Shown here: positions 1 to 6,866 of the stretch, piece after piece
Position numbering within the stretch: position 1 is the first letter of the stretch
Layout of the letters: every line of letters starts with the position of its first letter
From: Kutzneria sp036403095
GTDB taxonomy: Bacteria; Actinomycetota; Actinomycetes; Mycobacteriales; Pseudonocardiaceae
Direction of reading: 5' to 3'
DNA length: 35,984 bases
NCBI GenBank assembly: GCA_036403095.1
Contig: DASWRQ010000089.1
Coordinates: forward strand, 1-35,984
Translations under genes and position numbers: made by a program
The notes under the pieces: generated by a model
Told to the model about the DNA's origin: nothing
Seen by the model: the letters and a program-made list of their open reading frames with translations, nothing else
Database searches by the model: none

Positions 1-90
1 CGGTGCGAATGCCAGGAAGAGAAAGCGCAACATCGTGCCCGGATTGCGCTTTGTTACGCGTGCGCTGTCGATTTCCTGTGTATCGCTCAT
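1..90 (-). CDS. N-terminal fragment of unknown, possibly membrane, protein (cut by window edge)
   Basis: Reading the minus strand from the ATG at 90, thirty codons stay open to the window edge. The peptide begins MSDTQEIDSARVTKRNP and turns hydrophobic (LRFLFLAFAP), which could be the start of a membrane segment. A GGGGA ribosome site lies six bases upstream of the ATG (97-101). Codons such as ACA, GTA and AAG are less GC-biased than in the neighbours, so it may be of foreign origin or weakly expressed. I do not recognise a family. Being read from only 30 codons, it could still be a chance frame. Confidence 0.5.
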   Translation of the reverse strand, partial: MSDTQEIDSARVTKRNPGTMLRFLFLAFAP

Positions 91-133
91 CTCTGGTCCC
101 CGAGCCGCCGAATTGCTGTGTGGCAAGCATCGG

Positions 134-174
134 GGTCCGATCACCCTACGTTACGGGAATCATCCGATCGGACC
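134..174 (-). terminator. Hairpin downstream of the RsbA/DUF2157 operon
   Basis: A perfect 9-bp stem (GGTCCGATC at 134-142, GATCGGACC at 166-174) encloses a 23-base loop that holds a smaller CCC/GGG pairing. It starts 13 bases after the stop of the upstream minus-strand gene and ends about 44 bases before the next minus-strand start. It has no U tract, which is common for actinobacterial terminators. It could instead regulate the edge gene. Confidence 0.5.
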
Positions 175-186
175 AGGTGGGCGGAG

Positions 187-1071
187 CTAGGGCCGGTGGA
201 TCCGCAGGCCGATGCCGCCGGCCAGCAGCAGCACGGCGCCGGCGATGAGCACCAGCACGGCCCCGTTGACGGCGCCGCCGGTCCAGTCCCAGACGGCCTC
301 GGGCACGGCGATGGTCACGCCGAGCACGCCGCCGACCAACAGGACGGGCATGCGGTCGGCGAGGTAGCAGCCGAAGCAGACCAACGCGACCACCAGCGTG
401 GTCGAGTACTGGATGAAGGCGTGCTCGGGGAACTGGGCGCCGATGAGGGCGAGCGCGGCGGCGACACCGGCGGCGACGGCGCGGTGGCGGATGACGCCGA
501 GGGCGACCAACACGCCCCAGATGGCGGCGACGAGCAGTAGACCGCCGCCGGTCCACGACGGCGAGAGGCCGACGAGGTCGACGAGCCCGACAACCGTTGA
601 GCCGCAAGCGATGCCGGCGACCGGCAAGGCGAACAGCGCGGGCCACGCGGCGTAGCTGGCGACGGCGAGCACCAGCGCGGTCAAGCCGCCGGCCAGGGCC
701 GGATGGGTGTCGAACGCGACGGAGCCGGCCAGACCGCCGGTCACGGCGCCGAGCGCCAACAGCACGCCGGTGACCCGGTTGTGCAGGGCGACGGCGGCGC
801 CGATCAGCACCACGGTCACGCCGACCAGCAGCCACACGCGGCCGACGTGCGAGAACGAGTCCCACGAGGTGCCGACGACCAGCGCGGCGCCGGCCACCAG
901 GAGCGCGCCGCCGACGTAGCCGATGACCTCGGCGATGCGGCGACGGATCGGGGTGCTCGGCCCGGCGTCGGTCAGCGCGTTCCGTACGGCGTCGGCCTCT
1001 TGCCGGGACAGCGTGCCGGCCGTGACCAACTCACCCAGAGCGCGTTCCTGACCGTGCGCGAGCCTCGTCAT
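187..1071 (-). CDS. DUF2157-like polytopic membrane protein
   Basis: Protein of 294 residues. A soluble N-terminal stretch of about 45 residues (ERALGELVTAGTLSRQEA...) is followed by some nine hydrophobic segments, the first beginning IGYVGGALLVAGAALVVGTSW. That order, with a W shortly after the first segment, is what DUF2157 membrane proteins look like; the function of that family is unknown. The ATG at 1069-1071 overlaps the TGA of the RsbA-like gene (ATGA, 1068-1071), so the two are probably translationally coupled. This fixes the start: an in-frame extension upstream to 1284 would lie inside the neighbour and has a non-protein-like composition. Last gene of the probable operon 2405-187. 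A role in signalling with its neighbours is inferred from context only. Confidence 0.75.
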   Translation of the reverse strand: MTRLAHGQERALGELVTAGTLSRQEADAVRNALTDAGPSTPIRRRIAEVIGYVGGALLVAGAALVVGTSWDSFSHVGRVWLLVGVTVVLIGAAVALHNRVTGVLLALGAVTGGLAGSVAFDTHPALAGGLTALVLAVASYAAWPALFALPVAGIACGSTVVGLVDLVGLSPSWTGGGLLLVAAIWGVLVALGVIRHRAVAAGVAAALALIGAQFPEHAFIQYSTTLVVALVCFGCYLADRMPVLLVGGVLGVTIAVPEAVWDWTGGAVNGAVLVLIAGAVLLLAGGIGLRIHRP

Positions 1072-1982
1072 GCCTGGCGGGTACCCGTTCTGGCGACGCG
1101 CAACCGCACAACCGTGCCGAACGAGGGGGCCGAGCGCACCTGCACCAGATCGCACAGCTGGTTGACCATCCACATGCCGCGCCCACGGGGCTGGGCCAGC
1201 GTCGGCCGGCGGCGTCCGACGAGCGGATCGGTGATCACGCCCTCGTCCCGCACCTCGCACACCACGTCGCCGTCCTCGGTCCACAGCCGCACCATGCCGC
1301 CGCCACCGCCGTGGTCGATGCTGTTGACCATCACCTCGTGCACGGCCAGCGTGAACCGCTCGACGGCGTCGGTGTCCAGGCCGAACCGCCGTGCCTTGCC
1401 GGCGGCGTTCTCCCGCACGCCGGTGACGCTGTCCAGGTCGAACCGCACGAATGTGGTGGGGCCGAACGGTTCCGGCAGCGGCTGGGCCAGCGCGGCGCCG
1501 TCGCCCCGGTCGTCGAAGCCGGGATTGGGCTCATCGGCCCACCACGGGTGGTTGGCCCGGGCGCGGGCCAGCACCGGCTCCGGCTGCGCCGCCGCGTAGA
1601 GGCACAGCAGCCGCCAGTCGGTCGCGGTGAACACCGTGTTGAGCAGCGCCTCGTGCTGGTGGCATTCGGCGATCGCCGACGCGCTGCGGTCTTCGTGCAC
1701 CGGCTCGCTCACGCTGCGGCAGGGCCGGCCCTGGTTGCGGTCCACCAACTCCCGCCACAGCGGGATGAGCCGCGCCGGATTGCGGCCGGCCTCGACCATG
1801 TCCACGAAGCCGACCTCGCGCCCGTCCGGGCCGAGCGCGTCGCGGACCGCGTCCAGCCGGGTCGTCGGCACGATCACCAGCACCGCGGCGTCCTCGGCCA
1901 GCCCGGCGCGCACGAAACCGGTCACGCTGGTGACGAACCCGTCCAAGCTGTCATAGCTGAGGGCACCGTGCCGGAACACCAC
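1068..1982 (-). CDS. RsbA-like regulator: MEDS domain plus anti-sigma-type HATPase
   Basis: Protein of 304 residues in two parts. Residues 1-150 look like a MEDS (DcmR-type sensory) domain: RHGALSY near the start, a VLVIVP strand and VGFVDMVEAGRNPARLI. Residues 175-300 form an HATPase_c_2 domain with an N-box around E216/N220/H224 (HEVMVNSIDHGG), a G1 box VRDEG (244-248) and a G2 box RGRGMWMV (266-273). This is the layout of RsbA-family anti-sigma regulatory proteins, which bind a stress sigma factor or its antagonist. There is no phospho-accepting His dimerisation domain, so it is not an ordinary sensor kinase. The start is GTG (a second GTG follows directly), 21 bases after the DUF6292-like gene. 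Its 3' end overlaps the DUF2157-like start by four bases. Confidence 0.85.
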   Translation of the reverse strand: MVFRHGALSYDSLDGFVTSVTGFVRAGLAEDAAVLVIVPTTRLDAVRDALGPDGREVGFVDMVEAGRNPARLIPLWRELVDRNQGRPCRSVSEPVHEDRSASAIAECHQHEALLNTVFTATDWRLLCLYAAAQPEPVLARARANHPWWADEPNPGFDDRGDGAALAQPLPEPFGPTTFVRFDLDSVTGVRENAAGKARRFGLDTDAVERFTLAVHEVMVNSIDHGGGGGMVRLWTEDGDVVCEVRDEGVITDPLVGRRRPTLAQPRGRGMWMVNQLCDLVQVRSAPSFGTVVRLRVARTGTRQA

Positions 1983-2003
1983 CGCGCCACCGTATGCCTA
2001 CGT

Positions 2004-2405
2004 TCAGGCCGTGACGAACTTGGCCAGCCGGTCGGTCAGCCGCTCGCGGGACTGGCAGCGTGGCGGGTTGGGCTGACCCGGGCAGTTGCCCACGACGACC
2101 TCGTCGACGAAGTGTCGGATGCGGCCCGGCGTGGGCAGCGGGTCGGGGCCGAGGTAGCTCAGCACCACCGGGCCGTCCAGGGTGTCGATCTCCAGCCCCA
2201 CCGACCAGCCGTGCCGCTCGTCCCAGACCAGCATCAGGTCGTGCTCGACGAACAGGGGGTGCCGCATGGGCAGCGCGATGTAGGCCGAGGCCGGGTCGCC
2301 GATCTCGTGGTACATCGCGTCCGCGGGGACGCCGAGCAGGCGCGCCACAGCCGCGACATATCTGCCGAGGCCCTGGGCCGCCTCGCTGTCAGGTGCGACG
2401 TTCAT
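2004..2405 (-). CDS. DUF6292-like protein
   Basis: Protein of 133 residues beginning MNVAPDSEAAQGLGRYVAAVARLLGV. It contains the stretches YIALP, LMLVWDERHGWSVGLE and VLSYLGPDPLPTPG, which I associate with the actinobacterial DUF6292 family of unknown function. No signal peptide or membrane segment is visible. A Cys-containing tail (GNCPGQPNPPRC) could bind metal, but this is speculative. It is the first gene of the run 2405-187, with a G-rich ribosome site (GGGGGG, six bases before ATG), and lies behind a sigma-B-like promoter. Family assignment is by eye from a few motifs. Confidence 0.75.
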   Translation of the reverse strand: MNVAPDSEAAQGLGRYVAAVARLLGVPADAMYHEIGDPASAYIALPMRHPLFVEHDLMLVWDERHGWSVGLEIDTLDGPVVLSYLGPDPLPTPGRIRHFVDEVVVGNCPGQPNPPRCQSRERLTDRLAKFVTA

Positions 2406-2439
2406 CGCTCGCCCCCCGTCCGTGCTAGGTCAATCGGGG

Positions 2440-2464
2440 GTACCCGGACGAGTGATAACCCAAC
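2440..2464 (-). promoter_or_regulatory. Sigma-B/sigma-F-type promoter (GTTG-N15-GGGTAC)
   Basis: On the minus strand GTTG (2461-2464) is followed after exactly 15 bases by GGGTAC (2440-2445). The actinobacterial sigma-B/sigma-F consensus is roughly GTTT-N14-17-GGGTAT/C. The expected transcript start lies about 25-30 bases before the ATG at 2405. It would drive the DUF6292, RsbA-like and DUF2157-like genes, fitting their anti-sigma content. Confidence 0.6.
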
Positions 2465-2480
2465 CGTGATGTGACCTGAA

Positions 2481-2909
2481 TCACAACGCCGGCATGGTGA
2501 AGGCCACCTCGGTGCCGTCCGACCTGCGATTAAGGCTCACCTGGTTCGCCAGCGCCCGGATCAGGGCCAGCCCACGGCCCCGGTCGCCGGGGTCCTGCGG
2601 CTGCGGTCGCCACGTTCCGTAATCGCGGACCCGGCCGCGCACCGCGCCGGCCTCATCCCTCGACAGCCACACGTCCACCGAGCCCGGCTCGCCCGAGCGG
2701 TAGCCGTGCTCGATCGCGTTGGCCGCCGCCTCGCCCACCACCAGCTGCAGGTCCTCCAGCTGCTCGCCGGACAGGCCCGCCGCGGCCGCCCAGTCCCGGA
2801 CCACCTTGCGCATGCCGGCCAGCTCGCCGGGTAGGCCGCTGAACCGCAGGGCCAGCGGGACGGCGTTCGCCCTCGCCCTGTCCACGTCCTCGCGTCTCGA
2901 CCCGTTCAC
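2481..2909 (-). CDS. RsbW-like anti-sigma factor ATP-binding protein
   Basis: Protein of 142 residues, essentially one HATPase_c_2 domain. The N-box is VVGEAAANAIEHGY (57-70, E60, N64, H68), the G1 box is VRDYG (94-98) and the G2 box GDRGRGLALI (108-117). Such proteins bind and inhibit a sigma factor and phosphorylate a STAS anti-anti-sigma partner; no partner is encoded in this window. The GTG start at 2907-2909 was chosen because GGAGGT lies three bases before it (2913-2918). A longer in-frame reading upstream is low-complexity and runs antisense to the DUF3040 gene. It ends 75 bases from the DUF6292-like gene, with the sigma-B-type promoter in between. Confidence 0.85.
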   Translation of the reverse strand: MNGSRREDVDRARANAVPLALRFSGLPGELAGMRKVVRDWAAAAGLSGEQLEDLQLVVGEAAANAIEHGYRSGEPGSVDVWLSRDEAGAVRGRVRDYGTWRPQPQDPGDRGRGLALIRALANQVSLNRRSDGTEVAFTMPAL

Positions 2910-3041
2910 CTGACCTCCGGTGATCAGGCTATCCAGCCCCGGCTGTCCCGGCCAGTGAACCGGGGGCGTGCCGGGCCGGTATATGGGTGCGCGGTTCGCG
3001 TCCGGCGGGCTGGCGACGAGCTTCGGACGAGTGGAGTGGGC

Positions 3042-3308
3042 ATGCTCAGTCAGCACGAACGCCGCCAGCTGGACGCGATCGAGCGTGGACTCGCCGCCCA
3101 GTACCCGGCGCTCGCCACCCGCCTGAGCGGCAGCGTGCTCGACCGGTACCGCTGGGCCCTGGAGGCGATGTGGGCCTTCGGCCTGTGCTGCTTCGTGCTC
3201 GGCATCGTGGTCGACAGCGGCCAGCTGGGCCTGTCCGGGCTCGCCCTGCTGATCGCCGGCCTGCTGCTGCGCCACCGGAAGTACCTCTACACCCTGTTCA
3301 GCGGCTAG
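3042..3308 (+). CDS. DUF3040 family small membrane protein
   Basis: Protein of 88 residues. It opens with MLSQHERRQLDAIERGLAA, the hallmark N-terminus of DUF3040 proteins, followed by a basic/aromatic linker and two close hydrophobic segments (about 44-57 and 62-76), ending in RHRKYLYTLFSG. Function of the family is unknown; it is common in actinobacteria. ATG 3042 was chosen over an upstream in-frame start because GGAG (3033-3036) is five bases before it and the family begins there. Its TAG stop shares the CTAG at 3305-3308 with the stop of the convergent YdeI-like gene. Confidence 0.85.
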   Translation: MLSQHERRQLDAIERGLAAQYPALATRLSGSVLDRYRWALEAMWAFGLCCFVLGIVVDSGQLGLSGLALLIAGLLLRHRKYLYTLFSG

Positions 3309-3745
3309 GACTCGGTGAGCCTGGTCAGCGTCTTGGCCACGCGGTTGCGGCGGGTCTCCGGCTTCTTGGCTTCCTCGATCCACCGCACGTACTCCTTGCG
3401 ATGCGTGAACGGCAGGTTGTCGAAGATCTGGCGCGCCGCCGGGTCGGTGGCCAGGGCCTCGGCCAGGTCGGCCGGCACCTCGACCTCGCGCAGCGCGGTG
3501 TCGAGCGTGAGCTCCACCTCGACCTTGTCGCCGGCGGCCACGCCCGCCGCCGTGCGGTTCTCGGCACTGAGCGGGATCAGGAACTGCCCGCCGCGCACCG
3601 CCACCGTGCTCCGGTACGTGTGACCGCCGATCGTCACGTGCACCTTGGGTTGTCGGCCGGCGTCGAGTGCCTCGACGACCTCCGCCGGCACCGGCAGCCC
3701 GGTCGCGGTCTTGCCGCCCAGCAGCACCGTCGTCCGGAATCGCAT
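3305..3745 (-). CDS. YdeI/OmpD-associated family protein with DUF1905-type N-terminus
   Basis: Protein of 146 residues. The N-terminal half (FRTTVLLGGKTATGLPVPAEVVEALDAG... VHVTIGGHTYRSTVA) resembles DUF1905 beta-barrel domains. The C-terminal half (VPADLAEALATDPAARQIFDNLPFTHRKEYVRWIEEAKKPETRRNRV, 98-144, in short pieces) is typical of the YdeI/OmpD-associated family, which is poorly characterised. No signal peptide is seen. The ATG at 3743-3745 lies only nine bases from the ATG of the divergent nucleotidyltransferase, so neither has room for a normal leader and both may be leaderless. The 3' end meets the DUF3040 gene at a shared CTAG. Confidence 0.8.
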   Translation of the reverse strand: MRFRTTVLLGGKTATGLPVPAEVVEALDAGRQPKVHVTIGGHTYRSTVAVRGGQFLIPLSAENRTAAGVAAGDKVEVELTLDTALREVEVPADLAEALATDPAARQIFDNLPFTHRKEYVRWIEEAKKPETRRNRVAKTLTRLTES

Positions 3746-3754
3746 GCCGGCAGT

Positions 3755-4513
3755 ATGAACGGCATGACGGTCTTCACGCCTGCGGAACGGGCCAAGCTGC
3801 TCGATGCCCTGGTCTCCCGTGCTCGTGCCGACGCCCGCGTCATCGGTGCGGCCGTCACCGGCTCGGGCGCGCTGGACCAGGCCGACCGGTGGTCCGACAT
3901 CGACTTCGCGCTCGGCATCGCCGCTGATCGCGACGAGGTCATGGCCGACTGGACAGCGTACCTGTATGAGGAGCACGGGGCCGTGCACCACATGGACGTT
4001 CCCTTCCGCTCCGCCGTCTACCGCGTGTTCCTGCTGCCGCACACGCTCCAGGTCGACATCGCCTTCGTGCCGGCCCCCGAGTTCGGCGCCACCGCCCCCA
4101 CCTTCCGGCTGCTCTTCGGCATCTGCGCCGATCAGCCGCCCACCCCGCCGCTGGATCCCCGCTCGCAGATCGACATGGCTTGGCTGTACGCCCTGCACGT
4201 GCGTTCCAGCATCGAACGCCGCCGCTGCTGGCAGGCCGAGCACATGCTCGGCGGCCTCCGCAACGCCGTCCTGAGCCTGATGGCCCTGCGGCACGGCGTT
4301 CCGGCCACGCAGGGACGAGGTCTGCATCTACTCCCGTCCAGTGCGACCGACGCCGCTGTGGCGACACTCGTCGGCTCCCTCGACGAGGCCGACCTCCGCC
4401 GCGCCTTCCGCGCCGCCGTCGAGCTGCTGCTGGCGGAGACCGCGCACGTCGATCCGGACCTGGCGACAGTGCTGGCCGGCCCGTTGCAAGCCATGCTCGG
4501 AAATGCCACATGA
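3755..4513 (+). CDS. Nucleotidyltransferase-fold protein
   Basis: Protein of 252 residues (or 249 from the ATG at 3764). The motif VTGSGALDQADRWSDIDFAL (about 32-51) matches the GSxxxG...SDIDF active site of the pol-beta/minor nucleotidyltransferase fold, with the two metal-binding Asp in DID; a third acidic residue may be D in LQVDIAFV. The C-terminal part is helical and resembles the helical domain of aminoglycoside-type nucleotidyltransferases. The substrate cannot be told from sequence: antibiotic adenylylation is possible but unsupported. The start is divergent from the YdeI-like gene with a nine-base gap and no visible ribosome site. Confidence 0.75.
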   Translation: MNGMTVFTPAERAKLLDALVSRARADARVIGAAVTGSGALDQADRWSDIDFALGIAADRDEVMADWTAYLYEEHGAVHHMDVPFRSAVYRVFLLPHTLQVDIAFVPAPEFGATAPTFRLLFGICADQPPTPPLDPRSQIDMAWLYALHVRSSIERRRCWQAEHMLGGLRNAVLSLMALRHGVPATQGRGLHLLPSSATDAAVATLVGSLDEADLRRAFRAAVELLLAETAHVDPDLATVLAGPLQAMLGNAT

Positions 4514-4536
4514 GCGTCGTTGTTGCCTTCATACGG

Positions 4537-4555
4537 CACATTCGGACCGCATGTG
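4537..4555. repeat. Short inverted repeat between convergent genes
   Basis: CACAT (4537-4541) and ATGTG (4551-4555) flank nine bases, in the 87-base gap between the convergent nucleotidyltransferase and AraC genes. It may act as a weak terminator; the stem is short and the gap holds nothing else I can recognise. Confidence 0.25.
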
Positions 4556-4600
4556 ACCGGAAAGGCGGCGTTGGGGTCGGAGAGCATGGGCTCGCGGGGG

Positions 4601-5569
4601 TCAGCGGGTGGGCAGGGTGCCGAGGTTGAGGCGTTGCTCGCGGGTGTCGGTGGGGGTGCAGCCGAAACGGGCCTTGTACTGGCGGGAGAAGTGGGCGATG
4701 TCCGTGATGCCCCACTTCGCGCAGATCGCGCCGATCATCAGGTCGGGGCGGGCCAGCAGGTCGGCGTGGCAGCCGTCGAGGCGGCGGTTCTTGATGTGCG
4801 TGGAGACCGTCTCGCCGCGCTGCTGGAACACCCGGTGCAGGGTGCGCACGGAGATGTGGTGGGCGGCGGCGATGCGTTCGACGGACAGCTCCGGATCCCC
4901 GAGCCAGCTGTCGATGTAGGCGCTGATCTGGGCCTCCAGCGCGGGGGAGACGGGCTGGGCCCGACGGGAGAGAGTGCCGACGAGTAGGTCGGACACGGCC
5001 TCGGAGGCGGCGGCCAACCCGGCGGAGTCGAGGCCGGCGGCGACCTTCATCGTGGCCAGCATGTGCTGCACGAGCAGCTCACCGACGCCTTCGACGGCCA
5101 GCGTGGTGCCGATCAGGCGGCCGACGCCGGGGATCTGGCTCTCGAGACGCACCGAATCGACGTACACGGTGAGCAGCCGGTTCTGGGTGGAGTGCCGGGC
5201 CTCCAACGGGTTCACGGTGGAGCACAGCGCGGCCCGGCCGGGCTTGAGCAGCAGCTCGGCGCCGCGGTGGCGCAACCGGGTGGTGCCGTCGACGCACACG
5301 CACAGATAGGTCAAGCCGTTGGGGGACAGCCGGATCAGCGCCTCGCTGCGCTCGATCCGGGCCCCGGAGCCCTGATAGGTCCAGTCGAAGGTGGTCACGC
5401 CGCCGATCAGCAGCCGGGTGACGGTCCGGTACCCGCTGCCGGGCCGCCCGAGCGTGCCGGCGTACTGCAGGCTCTGTCCGCCGACGGGGAGCGCGAATGT
5501 CTGACGGGGACTGGTCTTCTCGACGACACCCTCGTCTACCCGGTGGTGGAAGGCGGCTGCCGGCGGCAT
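4601..5569 (-). CDS. AraC family transcriptional regulator
   Basis: Protein of 322 residues from the ATG at 5569. The N-terminal 200 residues resemble the AraC_binding_2-type sensor domain; the C-terminus is a double helix-turn-helix (LSVERIAAAHHISVRTLHRVF, then IGAICAKWGITDIAHFSRQYKARFG), the canonical AraC DNA-binding domain. Start: ATG 5569 has no ribosome site but a TACACT hexamer (5577-5582, read on the minus strand) six bases upstream, fitting a leaderless message. A GTG at 5632 would add 21 residues and is the alternative. It is divergent from the racemase-type enzyme and the glycan operon, so it is a candidate activator of that locus. Inducer unknown. Confidence 0.85.
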   Translation of the reverse strand: MPPAAAFHHRVDEGVVEKTSPRQTFALPVGGQSLQYAGTLGRPGSGYRTVTRLLIGGVTTFDWTYQGSGARIERSEALIRLSPNGLTYLCVCVDGTTRLRHRGAELLLKPGRAALCSTVNPLEARHSTQNRLLTVYVDSVRLESQIPGVGRLIGTTLAVEGVGELLVQHMLATMKVAAGLDSAGLAAASEAVSDLLVGTLSRRAQPVSPALEAQISAYIDSWLGDPELSVERIAAAHHISVRTLHRVFQQRGETVSTHIKNRRLDGCHADLLARPDLMIGAICAKWGITDIAHFSRQYKARFGCTPTDTREQRLNLGTLPTR

Positions 5570-5638
5570 GGCGCGAGTGTACGCGCGTACCGATCTTGGG
5601 CCCGCGACACGGGCCGGTAACGGCTGACCCACGACCCA

Positions 5639-5668
5639 TTGACACTCGGCTTAATCCACGTCAAGAAT
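5639..5668 (+). promoter_or_regulatory. Candidate housekeeping promoter of the glycan locus
   Basis: A perfect TTGACA (5639-5644) is followed after 17-18 bases by CAAGAAT (5662-5668), a moderate -10. The predicted transcript start, about 5675, lies just before the palindrome at 5680-5694, where a repressor would block it. Confidence 0.5.
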
Positions 5669-5679
5669 CACGTACCACC

Positions 5680-5694
5680 GATCGTATAGGATCC
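5680..5694. promoter_or_regulatory. GATC-N6-GATC palindrome, candidate GntR operator (copy 1)
   Basis: GATCGTATAGGATCC: 12 of the first 14 bases are symmetric. It agrees at 12 of 15 positions with the element before the gntR gene (17646-17660). It is placed directly downstream of the predicted promoter and ahead of the racemase-type gene, a typical repressor position. That the GntR protein of this locus binds it is an inference. Confidence 0.5.
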
Positions 5695-5724
5695 ATGAAG
5701 ACCGAACCCAATGGAGGGCGAGGC

Positions 5725-6813
5725 GTGGCCAGAGTCAGCAGGGCCGAGGCGTTCCTGGTCGACCTGGCGGTCGAGCAGGTCCGCACGGACGCGGTGCAGG
5801 CCTTCCTGTCCCAGGAGACGGTCTTCGTCGAGCTGACCACGGACGACGGCGACACCGGCCTCGGCTACACCTACACGATCGGCACCGGCGGCACGGCGGT
5901 GCTGGCCCTGCTCCGCGACCACCTGCTGCCCCGCCTGATCGGCGCCGACGCGACCCGGATCGAGGCGGTCTGGCACGACCTGTTCGCCTCGACCAGGGCG
6001 ACCACGGTCGGCGCGATCACCTCGCTGGCCCTGGCGGCCGTCGACACGGCGCTGTGGGACCTGCGCTGCCTCCGTGCGGGCGAGCCGCTGTGGCGGGTAG
6101 CCGGCGGTTTCCGCTCTCGGGTTCCCTTGTACGACACCGAGACGGGCTGGCTGCACCTGAGCGCCGACGAGCTGGTGGCCGGCGCGCTCAAGGCCAAGGA
6201 CGCCGGCTGGCAGGGCATCAAGGTCAAGGTGGGCAAGCCGAGCGGGGCCGAGGACGCGACCCGGCTGCGGGCCGTGCGCGACGCGGTCGGCCCGCACTTC
6301 CCGGTCATGGTCGACGCCAACCAGTCGATGACGCTGGCCGAGGCGCTGCGTCGGGCCGAGCTGTTCGCGCCGCTGGGCCTGACCTGGCTGGAGGAGCCGC
6401 TGCCGGCCGACGACGTGGCCGCGCACGAGCGCCTGGCCCACGCCACCAACATCCCGATCGCGGTCGGGGAGTCGCTGTACTCGGTGGCCCAGTTCCGCGA
6501 GTACCTCCAGCGCGGCGCGGCCTCGGTCGTGCAGGTGGACGTGGCCCGGATCGGCGGCATCACGCCGTGGCTGAAGGTCGCGCACACCGCCGAGACGTTC
6601 AACGCGGAGATCTGTCCGCACTTCCTGATGGAGCTGCACGTGAGCCTCGCCGCCGCCGTGCCCAACGGCCGGTTCGTCGAGCACATCCCGCAGCTGCGGG
6701 CCATCACCACTGGGGAAATGTCCGTTGTGGACGGTCACGCCGTCGCTCCGGACACGCCGGGACTGGGCATCGCCTGGGACCGGGACGCCATGGACGACCT
6801 GCGGGTCGCCTGA
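5725..6813 (+). CDS. Mandelate-racemase-subgroup enolase superfamily enzyme (probable sugar-acid dehydratase or cycloisomerase)
   Basis: Protein of 362 residues from GTG 5725, chosen for its GGAGGG ribosome site six bases upstream (5713-5718); an ATG at 5695 would add ten residues. Catalytic residues fall exactly two positions after those of Pseudomonas putida mandelate racemase: K166 and K168 (KVKVGK), metal ligands D197, E223 and E249, the D272/H299 dyad (CPHFLMELH) and E319. This full set marks the mandelate racemase subgroup, whose members mostly dehydrate or isomerise sugar acids. The stretches GYTYTIGTGG, LIGADATRIEAVW and TPGLGI recall 3,6-anhydro-L-galactonate cycloisomerase, but this is by eye. 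Likely job: catabolism of an acid derived from a sugar released by the downstream glycosidases. Confidence 0.85.
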   Translation: MARVSRAEAFLVDLAVEQVRTDAVQAFLSQETVFVELTTDDGDTGLGYTYTIGTGGTAVLALLRDHLLPRLIGADATRIEAVWHDLFASTRATTVGAITSLALAAVDTALWDLRCLRAGEPLWRVAGGFRSRVPLYDTETGWLHLSADELVAGALKAKDAGWQGIKVKVGKPSGAEDATRLRAVRDAVGPHFPVMVDANQSMTLAEALRRAELFAPLGLTWLEEPLPADDVAAHERLAHATNIPIAVGESLYSVAQFREYLQRGAASVVQVDVARIGGITPWLKVAHTAETFNAEICPHFLMELHVSLAAAVPNGRFVEHIPQLRAITTGEMSVVDGHAVAPDTPGLGIAWDRDAMDDLRVA

Positions 6814-6839
6814 CAGTAGTGTCCTCATTGGACAGTCAG
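6810..6839. promoter_or_regulatory. Bulged inverted repeat between racemase-type and GH27 genes
   Basis: TGTCC (6820-6824) and GGACA (6830-6834) form a perfect pair around five bases. Outside them CTGAC (6810-6814) pairs with GTCAG (6835-6839), leaving AGTAG bulged on one side. It overlaps the TGA of the racemase-type gene. It may be an operator (AraC or GntR) or a processing/attenuation hairpin in front of the GH27 gene. Confidence 0.4.
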
Positions 6840-6866
6840 CAACGGTGCGACTGAGATGGAGTTTCG

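Noticed and set aside
3..248. Plus-strand open frame at the left edge
   Set aside because: Crosses the hairpin at 134-174 and ends inside the opposite gene; the minus-strand reading 90-1 has a ribosome site and better protein character.
3987..4513. Aminoglycoside resistance as the specific role of the nucleotidyltransferase
   Set aside because: Only the generic nucleotidyltransferase active site is visible; nothing identifies the substrate.
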